DNA from: Membranipora membranacea
Taxonomy: Eukaryota; Bryozoa; Gymnolaemata; Cheilostomatida; Membraniporidae
DNA length: 64,000 bases
Direction: 5' to 3'
NCBI GenBank assembly: GCA_914767715.1
Contig: OU612075.1
Coordinates: 14,322,001-14,386,000, forward strand
Part shown: positions 22,401 through 35,388 of the stretch, piece after piece
How positions within the stretch are numbered: the stretch's first letter is position 1
How the letters are laid out: the number at the start of each line of letters is the position of its first letter
The notes under the pieces: model-generated
What the model saw: the letters and a program-made list of their open reading frames with translations, nothing else
What the model was told of the DNA's origin: nothing
Database searches by the model: none
Position numbers and translations under genes: made by a program

Positions 22401-25400
22401 CCTCATATCCAATACCTGAAATGAGATTTTCATAGTTGTCAAGGTGGCGATGCGGTATAAGGTTTCAATCGCTTAGTGAAATCACACCAAGGTTAACAAG
22501 TTACCTTCTTTTAAATAATGAGCTGACAACTTCTTTTCCATCTGGACAAAACACAGTTAGTATCTAGGGAGTGTGGCACCCTCCCAGATCTAAATGAGTG
22601 CGAGAATTTCTCTATGTGACTAAGAGAAAGCTTACAGTATTATGTCATGTGACTACATAAAAGGTATATACAGCCTCATTGGTTTTGTTAAGTATTCCTT
22701 GTTCAGACAAGGAGTTCTCTTACTCACCATTATAATATCACCGACATGGAAAGATAACTCTTCAGCCTCATGAGTCACATGATGCCAGAGAGGGTCAGCA
22801 ATACTCAGAACCTGCTGACTGTAATGTCTCTGATTAGGTCCATCGAACGACGCGATGTCACCGACAACTGTGCAAATTTCTATAAAAAAAGAGTAATTTT
22901 ACAGCGACTTGTTAGCACTCTGGGCTATATCAGTTTTACACATTTACATCAACTGAGACTGCAAGCAGTATACAAAATTTTGCTTTTTCACGACAGACAC
23001 CTCATTGCACGGCAGTTAACCCTCCAGCTGAGATCAGCCCTTTCTTAGACTACATCATGTCATGAACACTCGGTATTATAGAAACAACTATGTTACCAGA
23101 AAGAATACCACAACTAATAACGCAAGCCAAAAACATAAATAAACAAAACTTTTAAAAGGCCACAAGCGCTCTTACCAAGATCTTCAAACCAAACTAGAAA
23201 ATGAAACGAAAGTACATGACGGCAGGTCATCAGACTGCAAATGTTCTAACCGTAATATCAACACCAAGGGCTAGCAAGACAATAACTGTGAGGACTAACA
23301 TTTCTAGATAACATAGATGGTAAGCTCATTAAATGTTTTATGTGAGCATCAAAAACTTTTGATATCTTTAAGAACTTTTATTAAGAGCTCCACTTACTGC
23401 TGAGATCTTTATGGAAGTTTTGTCTGATATCTTCGTGTACTAGCCGAGAAGGTTCACTTTTACTTCTCCTTCTGAGAGGCCTTCTATTGGCTGGAACTTC
23501 TGATGATGTCATAGATGAAGACGCTGAGTCATCCGAGCGTAACCGAGCTCTAGATCGTGACTTTATAGGGTGAGGCTGAGACATCTAGAATACAAAATAA
23601 CAACCGCTAACTGAGATAACCATTCTCTGTTTGGTAGAGTTAAAAGCTAACAATCACTAGATCAGACTTATCAGATTAAAGCTAAGGAGCTTGGAGCTTT
23701 TTCTGTCTTAGTGGATTGAAGACAGTTAATTCCAGCTTCGTCTGCATAGTTACTTCCCTACTATTCTGACTGTATAGATTACTACTATTTTGGATGCAGA
23801 GATACCAAACTTACCCTTCGGTTGTCTCGACAGTAACTCGAAGACACTCTCCTCTCAAATGTTTGTAGGGCTGACACAGCGTCCATGAACTCTTCACTTT
23901 CCTACAGACCAATATAATAATCTAAATTGAGGCTAGCAGGTTCATCAAAAGGAACAATAATTTCTCATCAGGTAAAAACTGCTATATAGTTATCTGCCAA
24001 CGACTGATCAAAACGGCCACAAATGTCTGGGCCTAAACGTAGTTTATTGTGATCATCATACTGAACGTCTTCTGTCGACTAAGATGAGATAGAGCACATG
24101 TAATTCCCTGAACAGGCTTGTTAATACTTCACAGAGGGTATCCGCTGTTTTTTTCTTCTTTTTAGTCAACATGTCTAGTTTCAATTTCCAAAGACTGGTC
24201 ATGGTCACAGTCATCGGTCATGAAAATCATCAATTGTAAAAAAATATTTATCATCAGACAAATCACACTCACCGCAAAGGTATCACAGCTATCATCCCTG
24301 TCTATCTGGGAATATGTAGTATCCATCCCTTCGCAGCTTTCTAAAGATGATTTACTTCCACTTGCCCCTAACACTGAGGAGAGAGGGCTCTCTGGTCTTG
24401 AGGCTAGAGGTGAGGGACGTCCCCTACTCCTCCGACTTAGCGAGTAGTTAGATTGAGTGCTTGGTAGTGTCTGATTAGGGGTGAGCTGAGCGGATAGTGT
24501 TTGTGATGTGTCATATGACCAACTCAGGGGACGGCTTGGTTGAAGGTGCAAACTTAAAAGGAAAAAAAACACACACAATACTGACATTCAAGGCAAAGAA
24601 CTGACATAGAGTCTACACTATTAGCATGACTGTATCTCTGATCGTTGGAGTTAATTTTAGTCCATTTAGTAAAATGTGCCCACTCGTAATTACTGAAATT
24701 GACCTCAGGTATTACACCAAATTCCATCTGATGGTACTCAAGCTAAGTGAATTAATTATCTCTATATATGCATCTAGATATACATGCAATAGTATGTCAC
24801 GTGAACAGTGTGCCTTGTTTAGGGTAAAGTAGCCATGTGAGTGTATGATGCAAAAATGCAATAGCTGCAACACTATCGTCTACCTATTTGCATGTCGGGT
24901 AAGCGTTTCGTCGACACACTGCTACTTTTCAGGCAGTCAATGCTGCTCTAAATATCTGACAACAGCGCTGGGTGCCTGGACAACATATGGGCACCGGGTC
25001 AATAACCCTGACTATGACAAAAGGTGTTATCTACTTCCTGCATCAACCATCATGGCAGACGTAGGCATAGACTCTCACATCACCAGAAGTTACATACCTC
25101 TCTGTTAGGCTATTCTTGCTTGTATCCCGGTGCATTGGAGGTAAGGTTTTAGTGCTACGCGTCGGCCGGCGTAGTGATCTTGTTAGTCTAGTGTTCCGAG
25201 TTGTGACAGGCCAGTGTAGTAATGACATCTCGATTTCCTTTTTGAGATTAGATGAGATTGCTCGTGGAGACGACTCATCATCTGATGACCGGATACTATC
25301 ACAGCTCAGACTGTTCATACTAGTGCAGCTCGTAGTCTTAAGCTGCAGACGATTATCAGAGTCTGTTGTAGTGACAAGCATTCTGAACGGAGTTGGAGGA

Positions 25401-28400
25401 GGAATAATTCCTGTATCCAGTGGAAGTGTTTCAGATTTACATTTGCGTTCTGGTGTACCGATCTGTCTGATATCTATTTTATCCGGAGACAGTAAAACTT
25501 TCTGTGGGAATGTTTGTCTACTTACACTAGTAGATTTTATAGAATCAGTAGAGACATGTGCAGGTAACTCCATCGCAGCGCCAGACATGTTGGAGCTTTT
25601 TCTGGTTGTAGAACCTGCAGGTAACAAACAAAGAGAAACTGGAGCTAAAAAAATAGCAGTCCGTGATTCATCTGTCTATGATTCAGAATAAGAGTTTTTT
25701 TCAGCTCTGCAGGATGCCAGAATTAGCGGGTGTGTAGTATATATTTAGTGTCAGTGACTAGATAACCGATAGTAATTCAATTATCAGTCTCAATATAATA
25801 TCAGTAATAGTCTCCTCACAAATATAAAACCTGTATTATACACACTGGTATGGTCAGTCTGTCCGAGAATTGAGTCATAGCAGATACAAATCTAAGACTG
25901 ATTACTACCTTCCATGTTACTATCCTAAATAATCAGCAGACAGATCTGTCTCATTCTCAATAACAAACCTACAACTTAGTCTGGGAAATCCTACCTCCCC
26001 GCACACTACAGCAATGGAACTCTAGCTACAAGGTCATTTTCCACCACGAAAAATTGATAGATCGATATTTCAAAGGAAAGTAACCTGACCCACGTATCTT
26101 ACCAGGATGTTTTGTTGGTGGAGATTTCTGTTTTGTATCAGTGAGATTCTCTAAATGTGTGGAGTGTCTCTCATTTCTTCCTCTAAAGGACGAGAATAAC
26201 CTTGACTTCCCCGCTAAAATATCAAAGTGTGGACTTATTAAATAGAGAAGTCATCAAGGTCATGCAGTGACAAACACCCAAACCACCTATTCTATCATAG
26301 AAACGTGTGGAGTGGTAAGTTTTTTGTTTACTCCTCACCGCGCACTAGCTGTTCATGACAAAACTCGGTGAAAGTATGATAAAATAACAATCCGATGTTT
26401 ATCATAAGATATTGATACAAAGGCACAAAAAATGAGATATGATAATTAGCTGTGAGGGGGACTTTATACCGGACTTCTTTTTATATCACATCTCAGGTTA
26501 TCAGTATAACATAAGGTAAAGTAACTTATATTTATGAGAGAGAGAGAGAGAGGGGGGGGGCAACTTTTTACACTGTGATTTTGGCCCAGTTATAATGAAG
26601 TGTAGGGAATGTTATTATAATTCACAATGAGAGATTTTGTGAGGTCTACATGAAGACGGTGTGAGATGAAAAGCTTGGATTTAGATCCAAAATACTGCTG
26701 TCAGATTGTGACGTGATAGAGCGGTGAGATTCACAAATACGAAACTTAAACTACAGTAACTTATGAAATATGGTGATAGATCTAAATGTGCCGTGAACAC
26801 TCTTAAATTGGGAACATGAAATTCAATACTCACCACTACTTGGCTCAGTCTCTTTTCATTACAAAATTTAAATGTAGCTTACAGTAGAATTCACAGCACC
26901 AAGCAGACTTAGTTTATAGCGAACATGGCCTTGAGCCTACCGTGTCACCCCAAGATTGTGATTGTGCAAGACCAGACTCAAGTAGGGACATTAATTGTTA
27001 GTGTAAAGGTATTTTCGAGTTGCCAAAAGTTGCAATGTTGGGTGAACTTGTAAAACTTAGCATTAAGTTTGCATGCTTGAATAAAATACACTGTTACAAA
27101 AATAAACCATTTTAAATAACATTTAACCTCAGCAATGCAATGAAAATATTTTTGTGAGCACAGCAAAACAAAGCTGGGCTAAGTGGCTTAGTGCAATCCC
27201 ACTGAGGTGAACCATCCTATACATGAGCAGATTATTGGGTGAAAGTCTTACGCTGGGCCAAGAATCTGAAATAATGTGCAAATACAATTTTATGAATTAT
27301 TCCACAGAAAAGATGTCGACTGCTGCATTTCTGTGTGAAATGATCTAACATTTTTGGATAACATAGTAAGATTCGAGTTTTGAGCTGGCCTTCCTGACTA
27401 GTTTGAGTGATTCGGTGGTCATGTAAAAATCAATGATGGTTGAATGTCACAACTCCGTACCACCCACCCCCTGCTGAGACACGCTAACTAAGAACTCAGA
27501 CAACAGATACTCTAAACGACAAAATTGCCACAAATCTCAGCATCACATTTAAATGATGTGTAGAAAATATCAGAGATGTAGACTTACCTCTCCTTCTAAA
27601 CTTCTCAAACAGATTTGACGTCCCGTTCTACAAAACGCAAAATCACATCATAAATCTTAGCATATTTGGGTGAGTAATGATTGTCCGCTCTTGTGCGTAA
27701 CAGTGACTAGTGGTACCACGCCTTTGACAGGAGAGGAATTTTCAGTCAACCACTCTTCAAATTGATGTACCCTTTTTCTCTCGCCAGTTCAGTGCAGCTG
27801 CTCAATCATTGATTGACCATCATTTCACCATCGATATGAGTAAGACATGGACTCATTATAGTGTGGAGTAAGATGTCCTGAACTTTTGATGTAGACAAAT
27901 AAGGAACAGACCATGCTGTATAATGCAAATACAAGTCCAGGGCAGCTTCTCGCAGAGCATCAATTAACATTGATTACCATTTATACATAGAGCAAACAAG
28001 AAAAGGGAAAAAACAACCTACAGTAGGAGATGTTGAAAAAGTGTCTCAAGGATGGGAAAACATTATCAGACGCCTTTTACAATTTGCACCAGCTCATTCA
28101 CTAGGGTGAATACTTTTCTTCTCCTTCAATGGAAATCTACTCACTTTCACTCGAGGCATTCTGCTGCTGCTGTATCCACCATACAAGACTTACAACCACG
28201 CAAACAGTGCCATGTAAGCAGCAAGAATCCGAGGGGCTCTTACTACTACTTCTTCAAGATATGATACCAGATTACACCAGATTGGCAACCAGGTATATAA
28301 ATAAACACAAGGTTAACATAGTAAGATCCTGTCAGCACTTTGACCTCTTACAAACATGAGTCACAAACATACGAACAATCATCTCATACTAGATTTTATC

Positions 28401-31400
28401 ATGCGAAAGGTCTGTATCTAAAAACTTACGCCCTCAACGGCAAATCACTGCAGGGAGCAGAACGAGCTACAACAACTGTGCAGCTTCACAAAATGAGTAT
28501 GTCAGCAATATGTGAGCAACAAAATATATAATAACCGAAACTGAAATTAAATGCCAGCTCGATTACACAACATACATGCAGGAAACTTTGAGGAACAGGC
28601 AGTTAATATAAATCATGTCAGGAATTCTGAATATTCCAGTTTATAAAAAGGGAAATAATTTCGATTCAGATAGTCGAGGGCACTTGAGCAATTACTAGTT
28701 TTAGAATAAAATTAATTTTAAGTTCTTGCACATCCTTTTCAAGTTAAAGCAATTCAAACTTTTCCCAGCGAAAATGCTTTTTTTGCAAACCATTTAGTAA
28801 AATCAGTATTAATTTAAGTCGGATTAGAGCAACTATAAATTGACAGTATAAAAGGCATAATAGAAGAAGACATAGCCCCCTTAACACTATTAAAGGCTCT
28901 AATTAGGTACATGAAAGAGAAACAACCCAACATTCCAAGTGAAATCGTCTACAATACATGCGAGACACAATTACATACCGATACCAGACTACCCCAAAGC
29001 TTTAAACACGCTGTCAAACAGATAGTCATTCTGATGGGCCAGTTTCTTATAACACGCTTAGGCAATCAAGTCTCCTTCTGTGACGTAACCTGGACATCGG
29101 CGCCGTAGTAAAGAGAAGATGTATTACTTCAGCAGAACGACACAGCAGGGACACAGTAAACATAAATTATCGAGCCTTCAGGTGTCAACAAGTGGACTAG
29201 GGTGTATGTAACATTCTGGGAGAGTCTGAATGGCACCTTGATATGACAAAGTGTTACGGGTGTAATTACTGTGCACTGGTAGAGCAGATGAGACATCACC
29301 AACCTTATCCGTAGGTATAGAAGATAGTGCAAAAAGAAATATTCCTGTACCAACGCATACAAGAAACCCAAATGTAGCTTCTTGAGGTCTTTGCTGGTTG
29401 AAATTTTGTGGCATAGCGACCGTATTTGCCAAGGGCAGTCTCAATAAATAAACAAGTAAACATTGTACACAGATGGGACCATGTTCAATAGTATACCATA
29501 GCAAACTCTCATGTGTTTATCCCGATACCGAGACCTCAGAAAACCACAGCACAACAAGAATCAATCCAGCAGTAGCTCATGTTGAAAGCCAATGATATAT
29601 GCTAGGTACATATGCACTGTCCGACCAGGCCTGAACCAAGAAGTAGTATCTGGGAGAAGCAAAACTCGTGACTTAAGAGGCATAAGATAAACAGAAACGG
29701 CATGCTTATGTTTACAATATTACATATGGCTATGACAACATCATGTTTGGTAACTAGACTGGGACAAGACCCCATGTCCCGATGACTCTGCTACAACCAA
29801 TCAACCCCTAGAGAACATCTTTCAGATAGACCTACCTCTTCCATTCCTGTTGCCAAGTCTAGAGAAGTGTTAATATCCCAAGAGTAAGTATCCAATTTGG
29901 GTTATAACTCAAATATAGTTCAAATATCTTGTTTCGTGATTAACTATCGAATGCTCATTTATCACACCAGGGATCAAACACAGTCAGGTGAAAAAGAGTA
30001 CACAAGCTCCATGCGCACCTATCACACTATAAACATGTCAATGCCATATTAAAAGTATTTAAAGTATTATAAACTTTATGATCAACACTTATATTATTGG
30101 TGCACAACCTAGAATCAAGAAGCGAGGAGGGACATGGATCATAATTATCAACCTCCAGTCGTAACAGCTGAATATAATGCGGTGCTCGTTGGAGCGTGTG
30201 ACTTACAAACATTACACAATATTATTGCCTCATAAACATACCTACCAACAAAGAAGCAACATATTCATTCTATAATTATCAGAAAGAAAAAAACTTGTGT
30301 ACATACTTCCTCCATTTCATGCGTTGCCTTTTGCCGTGCTTTCCTAACAATACCAAGAGATACAACTAAAAGTTTTTCCCATGTAGTTTAATGAACACAA
30401 CACATAGGACAGTTTGCTTCATACTAGTATAGTACATAGTTCATACATAGTGAGAGCGCTGTGTAGACCATCTTCCATCCGTCATGATGATATCCAACAG
30501 AAAAAGCTGAACTAAGTAACAAGACAAAGTTATTTTTCTGCTAACTCGCAGCGATGATGCAAACTTTTCCTCTAGTGAAGAGCAGCCAATCTTGAAGCAT
30601 ACATCCCGTCAAGCGACGAGATCGCATTTAATCAGGAAGTCACCAATAACAACAACGGAGGTTATAAATTGTTATACTTACATTTACAGACAAACAGAAG
30701 AGAGACAAAGTAATGGTATGACAGATAATCTTATCTCAACAATCAAAATTCTCCGCTGCTTTGATCTGAGAATACTGAGTATTTATGATGGGAGACAAGG
30801 ATTCTTCGCTCTTGATAAACACACGGATAGATCACAATTTATTCATGGTCATCAGCATTAATGGCTTACATACGCCAAACATCCGTGATAATAATGCATG
30901 GATGAGATTGTATGTATAATTACCGCTAATCAGCGTGTGTGAAGTGAATACTAAATATCATATGTCACTTCTGCAATATAGACTAAGGGAAGGACAACTC
31001 TTGTGTTAGACATACTTAATATTATGGCTCATTTTTCTCTGGTTATGCAGCGAGACATTCACATAATCACAAGCCGGGGAAAGACAACTCATAATTACCA
31101 ACAGGAAATTACATGATGATACTATACAAACATTAACAGCTCAGCACAGACACTCAACAAACTAACTGACAGCTCCATCCAGCCTCAAGCCGTACCAGTA
31201 TAGGAACACAAGACTTTAAAACATAGAACCATGATAATCATACCTGTTTGTTGATGGTCTTGTGTTGCCTGCTCCTGCTTGGTGACTGGAGAGGATTAAT
31301 CACAACAGTAGGTAACTTTCCAGAAGGGAACAGTGACTCTAGAGCACTCAGGGTATGGACATTCTCCTAAAATAGACACAAAGATCATACAGAAACTCTT

Positions 31401-31640
31401 ATGACTGAGGGACATGTGTAGATTGATTGATTGATTGATTACATATCACAGACAATAGCACATGTCGCGAAATTCGGTGTAAATACTGGCCTTTAAAGTA
31501 GACATGAACAAAATTGGAAAAAAGTCAGAACTCTGTAGGATTGTTTAAAAGAAAATATGATTTAAAGTATGTACAAGGTGGCGTAAACTTTATTGGTTCT
31601 CGGGAAGAGTGATGTTGCATCATCTCATAGCAGAAATAAT

Positions 31641-31681
<41 letters not shown>

Positions 31682-34600
31682 ACACTTACTTAACCAGCAT
31701 GACAGCTTTATCCACTAACCTTATTGTCACCACTGTGAATAGACTTGCCCATAACAGTTGAGTTACACAGGCTATGATCAGACTGCCGGAGCGATAATGA
31801 TTGGTTTTGACCAACATTTAGAGCGGATATATCAGCATCATTCCGGCGCAGAGGAGTTGTTCCATCCTCAGCATCTGTACACTCTTCCCCAATTATCACA
31901 CACTTAGCTTCATAAGTGATACTCTCCTCACTCTGTTCTGGAGTGTCTATAGACATACTATTATTAGACATACTATCAGTGGTAAACTGCTGGGAGCTAC
32001 AGGAAGGCTGGGGCCGCAGCTTCTTACTAAGGGGACTGATGGTTTTGTGGCGCTTATTTTGTGATCTGCCAGTAAGTGATTCACTGAGTGTTTGTTGTGA
32101 ATTGAGCGTGTTGAGGCTGGCTGCACGGGGTAACTGTGATTGGGAATGAGATGCACGTTTACTTTTACCACCAAAACGTCCAAGAGCAAAATCCATGGTG
32201 AACTCCTTCATTGATCTTGACCTGCAATAACATAAGGTTTCTGATTAATGATCAATGCCATACAGGGTTCAAGGAACATTGACCTACAAACAAACACCCT
32301 ACCGGTGGAACAAAAAATTTATTAGACTAGTGAAAGGTTGTAAGAATCTGCTGATGTCACAAACAAGGTCTTCATAAAACCACAGTCAGTCAATGAAAGT
32401 CATCAACAAACGATTAAATGTTTGTAATTGCTTATTAAATCATTTTGCTTTCATTGAACCAAGCAGATACTACTCGTTTGAATCTGACCCAGAACTTTGA
32501 AATGAGATATAGCATGGTTCTATCCAACTCCTTGGATAGGTGACAGAATTTTTCTCCAACTATTCCGCCATATGATTACAGATGATATTGTGATTGCGTG
32601 ACTGACCTTTTGACCCTGCTGAGAGGAGTCTCTTCTATAGTTGTCAGTCTACATTTCTCTTCTGAAGAAGGTTGAGATCTGCTGGGTAGATTTATTCCAA
32701 GTTTACGCCGCTTCTGTGATGACTGACCCAGCGCCTTTAGCTCGTCTGTCAGCGATGTCACGCCTCTTATTCCTGTATAAATCATCTGCATTTTAGCCAC
32801 AACAAATTATTTACTCCTGAGGTTGTTGAGAAACTCTGGTAACTTAAGAAGGCTGATGAAGGACTAATGAAGTTTTCACAGACTTACTACTGGTCCATGT
32901 TCTGATTTGATAAGACATACAGGTGCCAAAACCTTCCAAATAACCTGCCATTAAAACAAATGACAGGCATGAAGCTTAGAGCTGGACAATATACACCACT
33001 GTAATCAGGAGATTAATTAGGTACAGTAATCATAATCCTCACAACTATTCCTATAATCAGCCTAATATTTGTAATTCTATTATATTACACAAATCTTTTG
33101 TATTAGAGGTGTGATAATTATCATGTTGTTTGCTCCAGGAAGTTATCCCTTCTCAGCACTGATAAGTACAAGAAGAAACCATGGAGATAAATTGGTCTGA
33201 TTTTCCATGGAAACAAACTCCTTACATGATCATGCCAGTCTGCTGGAGTTTATCATGACATGACACAAGGATGATGGGAGACTTCAAGGATGAACTGTAG
33301 ACCATGTTCTCCTACACAGGCTTATGACCACAAATAACCTGGACCAGACATTAATGATGTATGCATAAGTAATATTGATATAAAATCAGACAGCGTTTGA
33401 AGGTTGAATTACCATAACGGTAGGAAGTAATAACCTGAGTCTGTGGAACCGTTAGATATTTTGAATTTATGAACAGTGCACTAAGATGTGCAGCTTCATA
33501 AGTTCCAAATAAGAATTGATTTGGCCCTGTAAAATGTCACTTACCGTCACCAACAATAGCAGCAGGTGTTAGATGGCTGTCATCTAGTGCTATGACAGGT
33601 AGGCTGCCTGTGAGATGACAACTGGTCTCAGGTGTCAGATTCTCATCAGTAATCTTACGAGGCAAACTCAGATTGGATATAGGGATAAACTCTGTGTTCT
33701 TTAGTGACAAATTATTATGATCTGCAGTAAGAAAACATGGGTTATGATCTGAAGTTTTTCTTGAATCAAGAAAGACACTCATGTAATTCAGTCTTCAAAT
33801 AAAATAAAAATGCAGTTAAATTCCAGTATAGCATTTTGATATGACTCATAATTTGAACCAAATCATGAGTTAGTCAGGGAAGGACAAAAGGCACAGCAGG
33901 GAATAAACAAAATAGAAGAGGTGATTATTTGTTCACACAAGGTGGTACATGAAGTTTAGGTTATAAATTCAAAAGGGTAAATCAGAATAATCTGTTATTA
34001 GAGATAACTTAAATTTTTATCTTAGTAAAGCTATCCCATGCGCCCTGCGCAGATGTTTTGACAAAATTATTTGGTGAAAGCTCAGAGTTTGCTTCAGAGA
34101 AACTATCTAGGTTACTGTCACGTTCATATAATGCAGACGCAACTTTCTGGATGGATGTATTTCAAATCTTCAACTGATTTTGATCGTGGATGTCAATAAC
34201 TTCTTTGAAAATTGATCTAAAAGATATACCTGTCTAATGGATGCATTGAAATCTGATATAAGTACCCTGTAATAAATGGCTTGCTTTTGTGTGCGCAGGT
34301 AATTATGGTCAATCAGGTATTGACAATCACAAATGGCACGCACTTCAGACTTTGTAGGAGGTCGACACTGATCAAAATATTGTGTAATTCAAATCCGGCG
34401 CCTTATCTCAGCGTTGACCTATCACACTTAGCACATAAATCCATTTTAGTGCAAGCAGGATAAGGGGACATTTCCTCCAGATTTAGCTGAGCACTTTTAT
34501 GTACGAATCTACGGTTATGTTTGAATTCAAATCGCATCATGCATGTTTCATACTCATGTTCTGTCAGTGCAGATATTTATTTACTCAGCGATGTTTTAAC

Positions 34601-35388
34601 TACAAGACAAGCAAGATAAGAAATCTTAATGTGTTTCCTTGAGAGTGATAACAAGACGTGTAGTTAAAGGGCACAAGCCCTCATATGTGACGCGAGGTAA
34701 TCAAAAGTAATGATGCCATAAATGAAAAGGCATCTAATCTACTCACCAACGGGTGTAGACATGGCGGTTGTGCTAAGCTGCTGCTGTGAGCTGAATGCAT
34801 TGTTAAACTGCAGTCCGCTAAATGAACAGTCAGTTGTTAGTTTGATAGAAGCGAGTTCCCTGTCATACTCTGGAGAGTGGACCTCCCGCATCTCGGGGGC
34901 ATCATAGTTATCTACTGACTCCGAGAACCGTGTCCGATAAGGGTGATGGGACTTATCTAGAAAGCATGAGTAAAGCAAGTTAAGCGTAGCCTAGTTAATG
35001 GCCATTAAGCAAGCATACCCATAACAAAGTTTTTTAATGCGACACCTAACAACACCATGAATTGCTGCCGTACTGTACTATCAGTTTGTATATGGCGTAA
35101 ATAGGACTCTCGGGACACTGAGGACCAATTGCTGTCTTTTGTGTGAGTTATGGGTTAAAATTGAAATAGGCCTATACTTGCAAATATGATTGCTCAAAAA
35201 CGAGCTCAAATAAAGATGTGAGGAAACCCCAAGGTCCCGCTGACATTTATCAAAGGTCGATAGGTAGAAGGCTCATGTTACAGACCACTTTGGACTGGAA
35301 AATGGTGAGCTTATCCTAACTCACCAGTCTTTCGTCGCCTTGATAAGCGTGACACTTTGCGAATCAAATTGGTCTTTAGGTAATCCAT
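13419..35388 (-). CDS. SPATA13/ARHGEF4: Rho-family guanine nucleotide exchange factor with SH3-DH-PH (Asef/SPATA13/collybistin family), complete, 22 exons, 1360 aa
   Basis: It activates Rac/Cdc42-type GTPases near membranes. Exons in transcript order: 35325-35388, 34747-34956, 33545-33721, 32607-32772, 31720-32221, 31244-31366, 27588-27627, 26103-26213, 25098-25614, 24273-24552, 23815-23901, 23398-23584, 22728-22879, 22293-22415, 17464-17655, 17017-17202, 16229-16333, 15368-15514, 14651-14761, 14235-14445, 13870-14028, 13419-13651 (4083 nt, phases kept). Residues 1-821 are Ser/Thr/Arg-rich and probably disordered. The SH3 (about 850-913) carries [17 protein letters not shown] and GWFPSTFVR. 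The DH (about 957-1150) carries [17 protein letters not shown] and [16 protein letters not shown]. The PH (about 1161-1275) carries the invariant Trp at 1266. A basic tail of about 77 residues follows. FVR|LRANQ across the 4.6-kb intron matches FVRLRVNQ of the vertebrate proteins, which supports that join. In vertebrates the SH3 holds the DH inactive. The N-terminal exons rest mainly on phase and splice signals; the core domains are certain. Confidence 0.92.
18264..21206 (-). CDS. Candidate two-exon small membrane protein, or alternative first exon, inside an exchange-factor intron
   Basis: On the exchange factor's own strand, a possible first exon at 21138-21206 starts ATCGCCATG. It encodes 23 residues, [20 protein letters not shown] then TTW, a likely signal anchor, and ends in phase 0 at a good donor (TTGG|GTAAGA). 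A phase-0 acceptor (TTACATACAG) opens a second segment at 18264-18395, which runs 43 codons to a TAA and includes [20 protein letters not shown]. Together they would make a 66-aa protein. The first exon could instead splice to the DH exon at 17655 (also phase 0) as an alternative N terminus of the exchange factor. The second segment could be a premature-stop exon after the SH3. I recognise no family. All three readings are inference from splice signals. Confidence 0.3.
20615..20644. repeat. 30-bp near-palindrome, copy 1 of a dispersed hairpin
   Basis: CACAGAGTAAG and CTTACTCTGTG flank a short centre. The same 30-bp sequence, differing at one or two central bases and fully palindromic there, occurs at 61969-61998. 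The flanks beyond the palindrome are not alike. This copy lies in the large intron between the SH3 and DH exons of the exchange factor. Confidence 0.75.
26535..26560. repeat. GA/G simple repeat
   Basis: About eight GA units run straight into a tract of G, inside an intron of the exchange-factor gene. Confidence 0.85.
27628..31243. other. 3.6-kb intron of the exchange factor without a supported exon
   Basis: The flanking exons (31244-31366 and 27588-27627) join in phase 0. Two short segments with splice-like edges (about 30306-30350 and 29833-29866 on the minus strand) would break the frame if included. A 78-codon open frame on the minus strand (29178-29414) encodes one possible membrane segment ([18 protein letters not shown]) but has no family match that I recognise. 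I see nothing else. Confidence 0.45.
31644..31679. repeat. (AT)n microsatellite
   Basis: An uninterrupted run of about 17 AT units in an exchange-factor intron. TGATTGAT repeats occur about 220 bp upstream (31420-31440). Confidence 0.9.

Noticed and set aside
25116-25691. 191-codon open frame on the plus strand
   Set aside because: It lies exactly antisense to the exchange-factor exon 25098-25614, whose phase and splice sites fit the gene. It is a mirror frame of a Ser-rich coding exon.
30306-30350. Possible small exon of the exchange factor (splice-like edges)
   Set aside because: Both flanking exons are phase 0, and including this segment gives a stop codon in the required frame.
33722-33782. 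ATG and open frame extending exon 33545-33721 of the exchange factor upstream
   Set aside because: Starting at the upstream acceptor would create an immediate stop after joining to the previous exon. The acceptor TTTTCTTACTGCAG at 33722 restores the phase.
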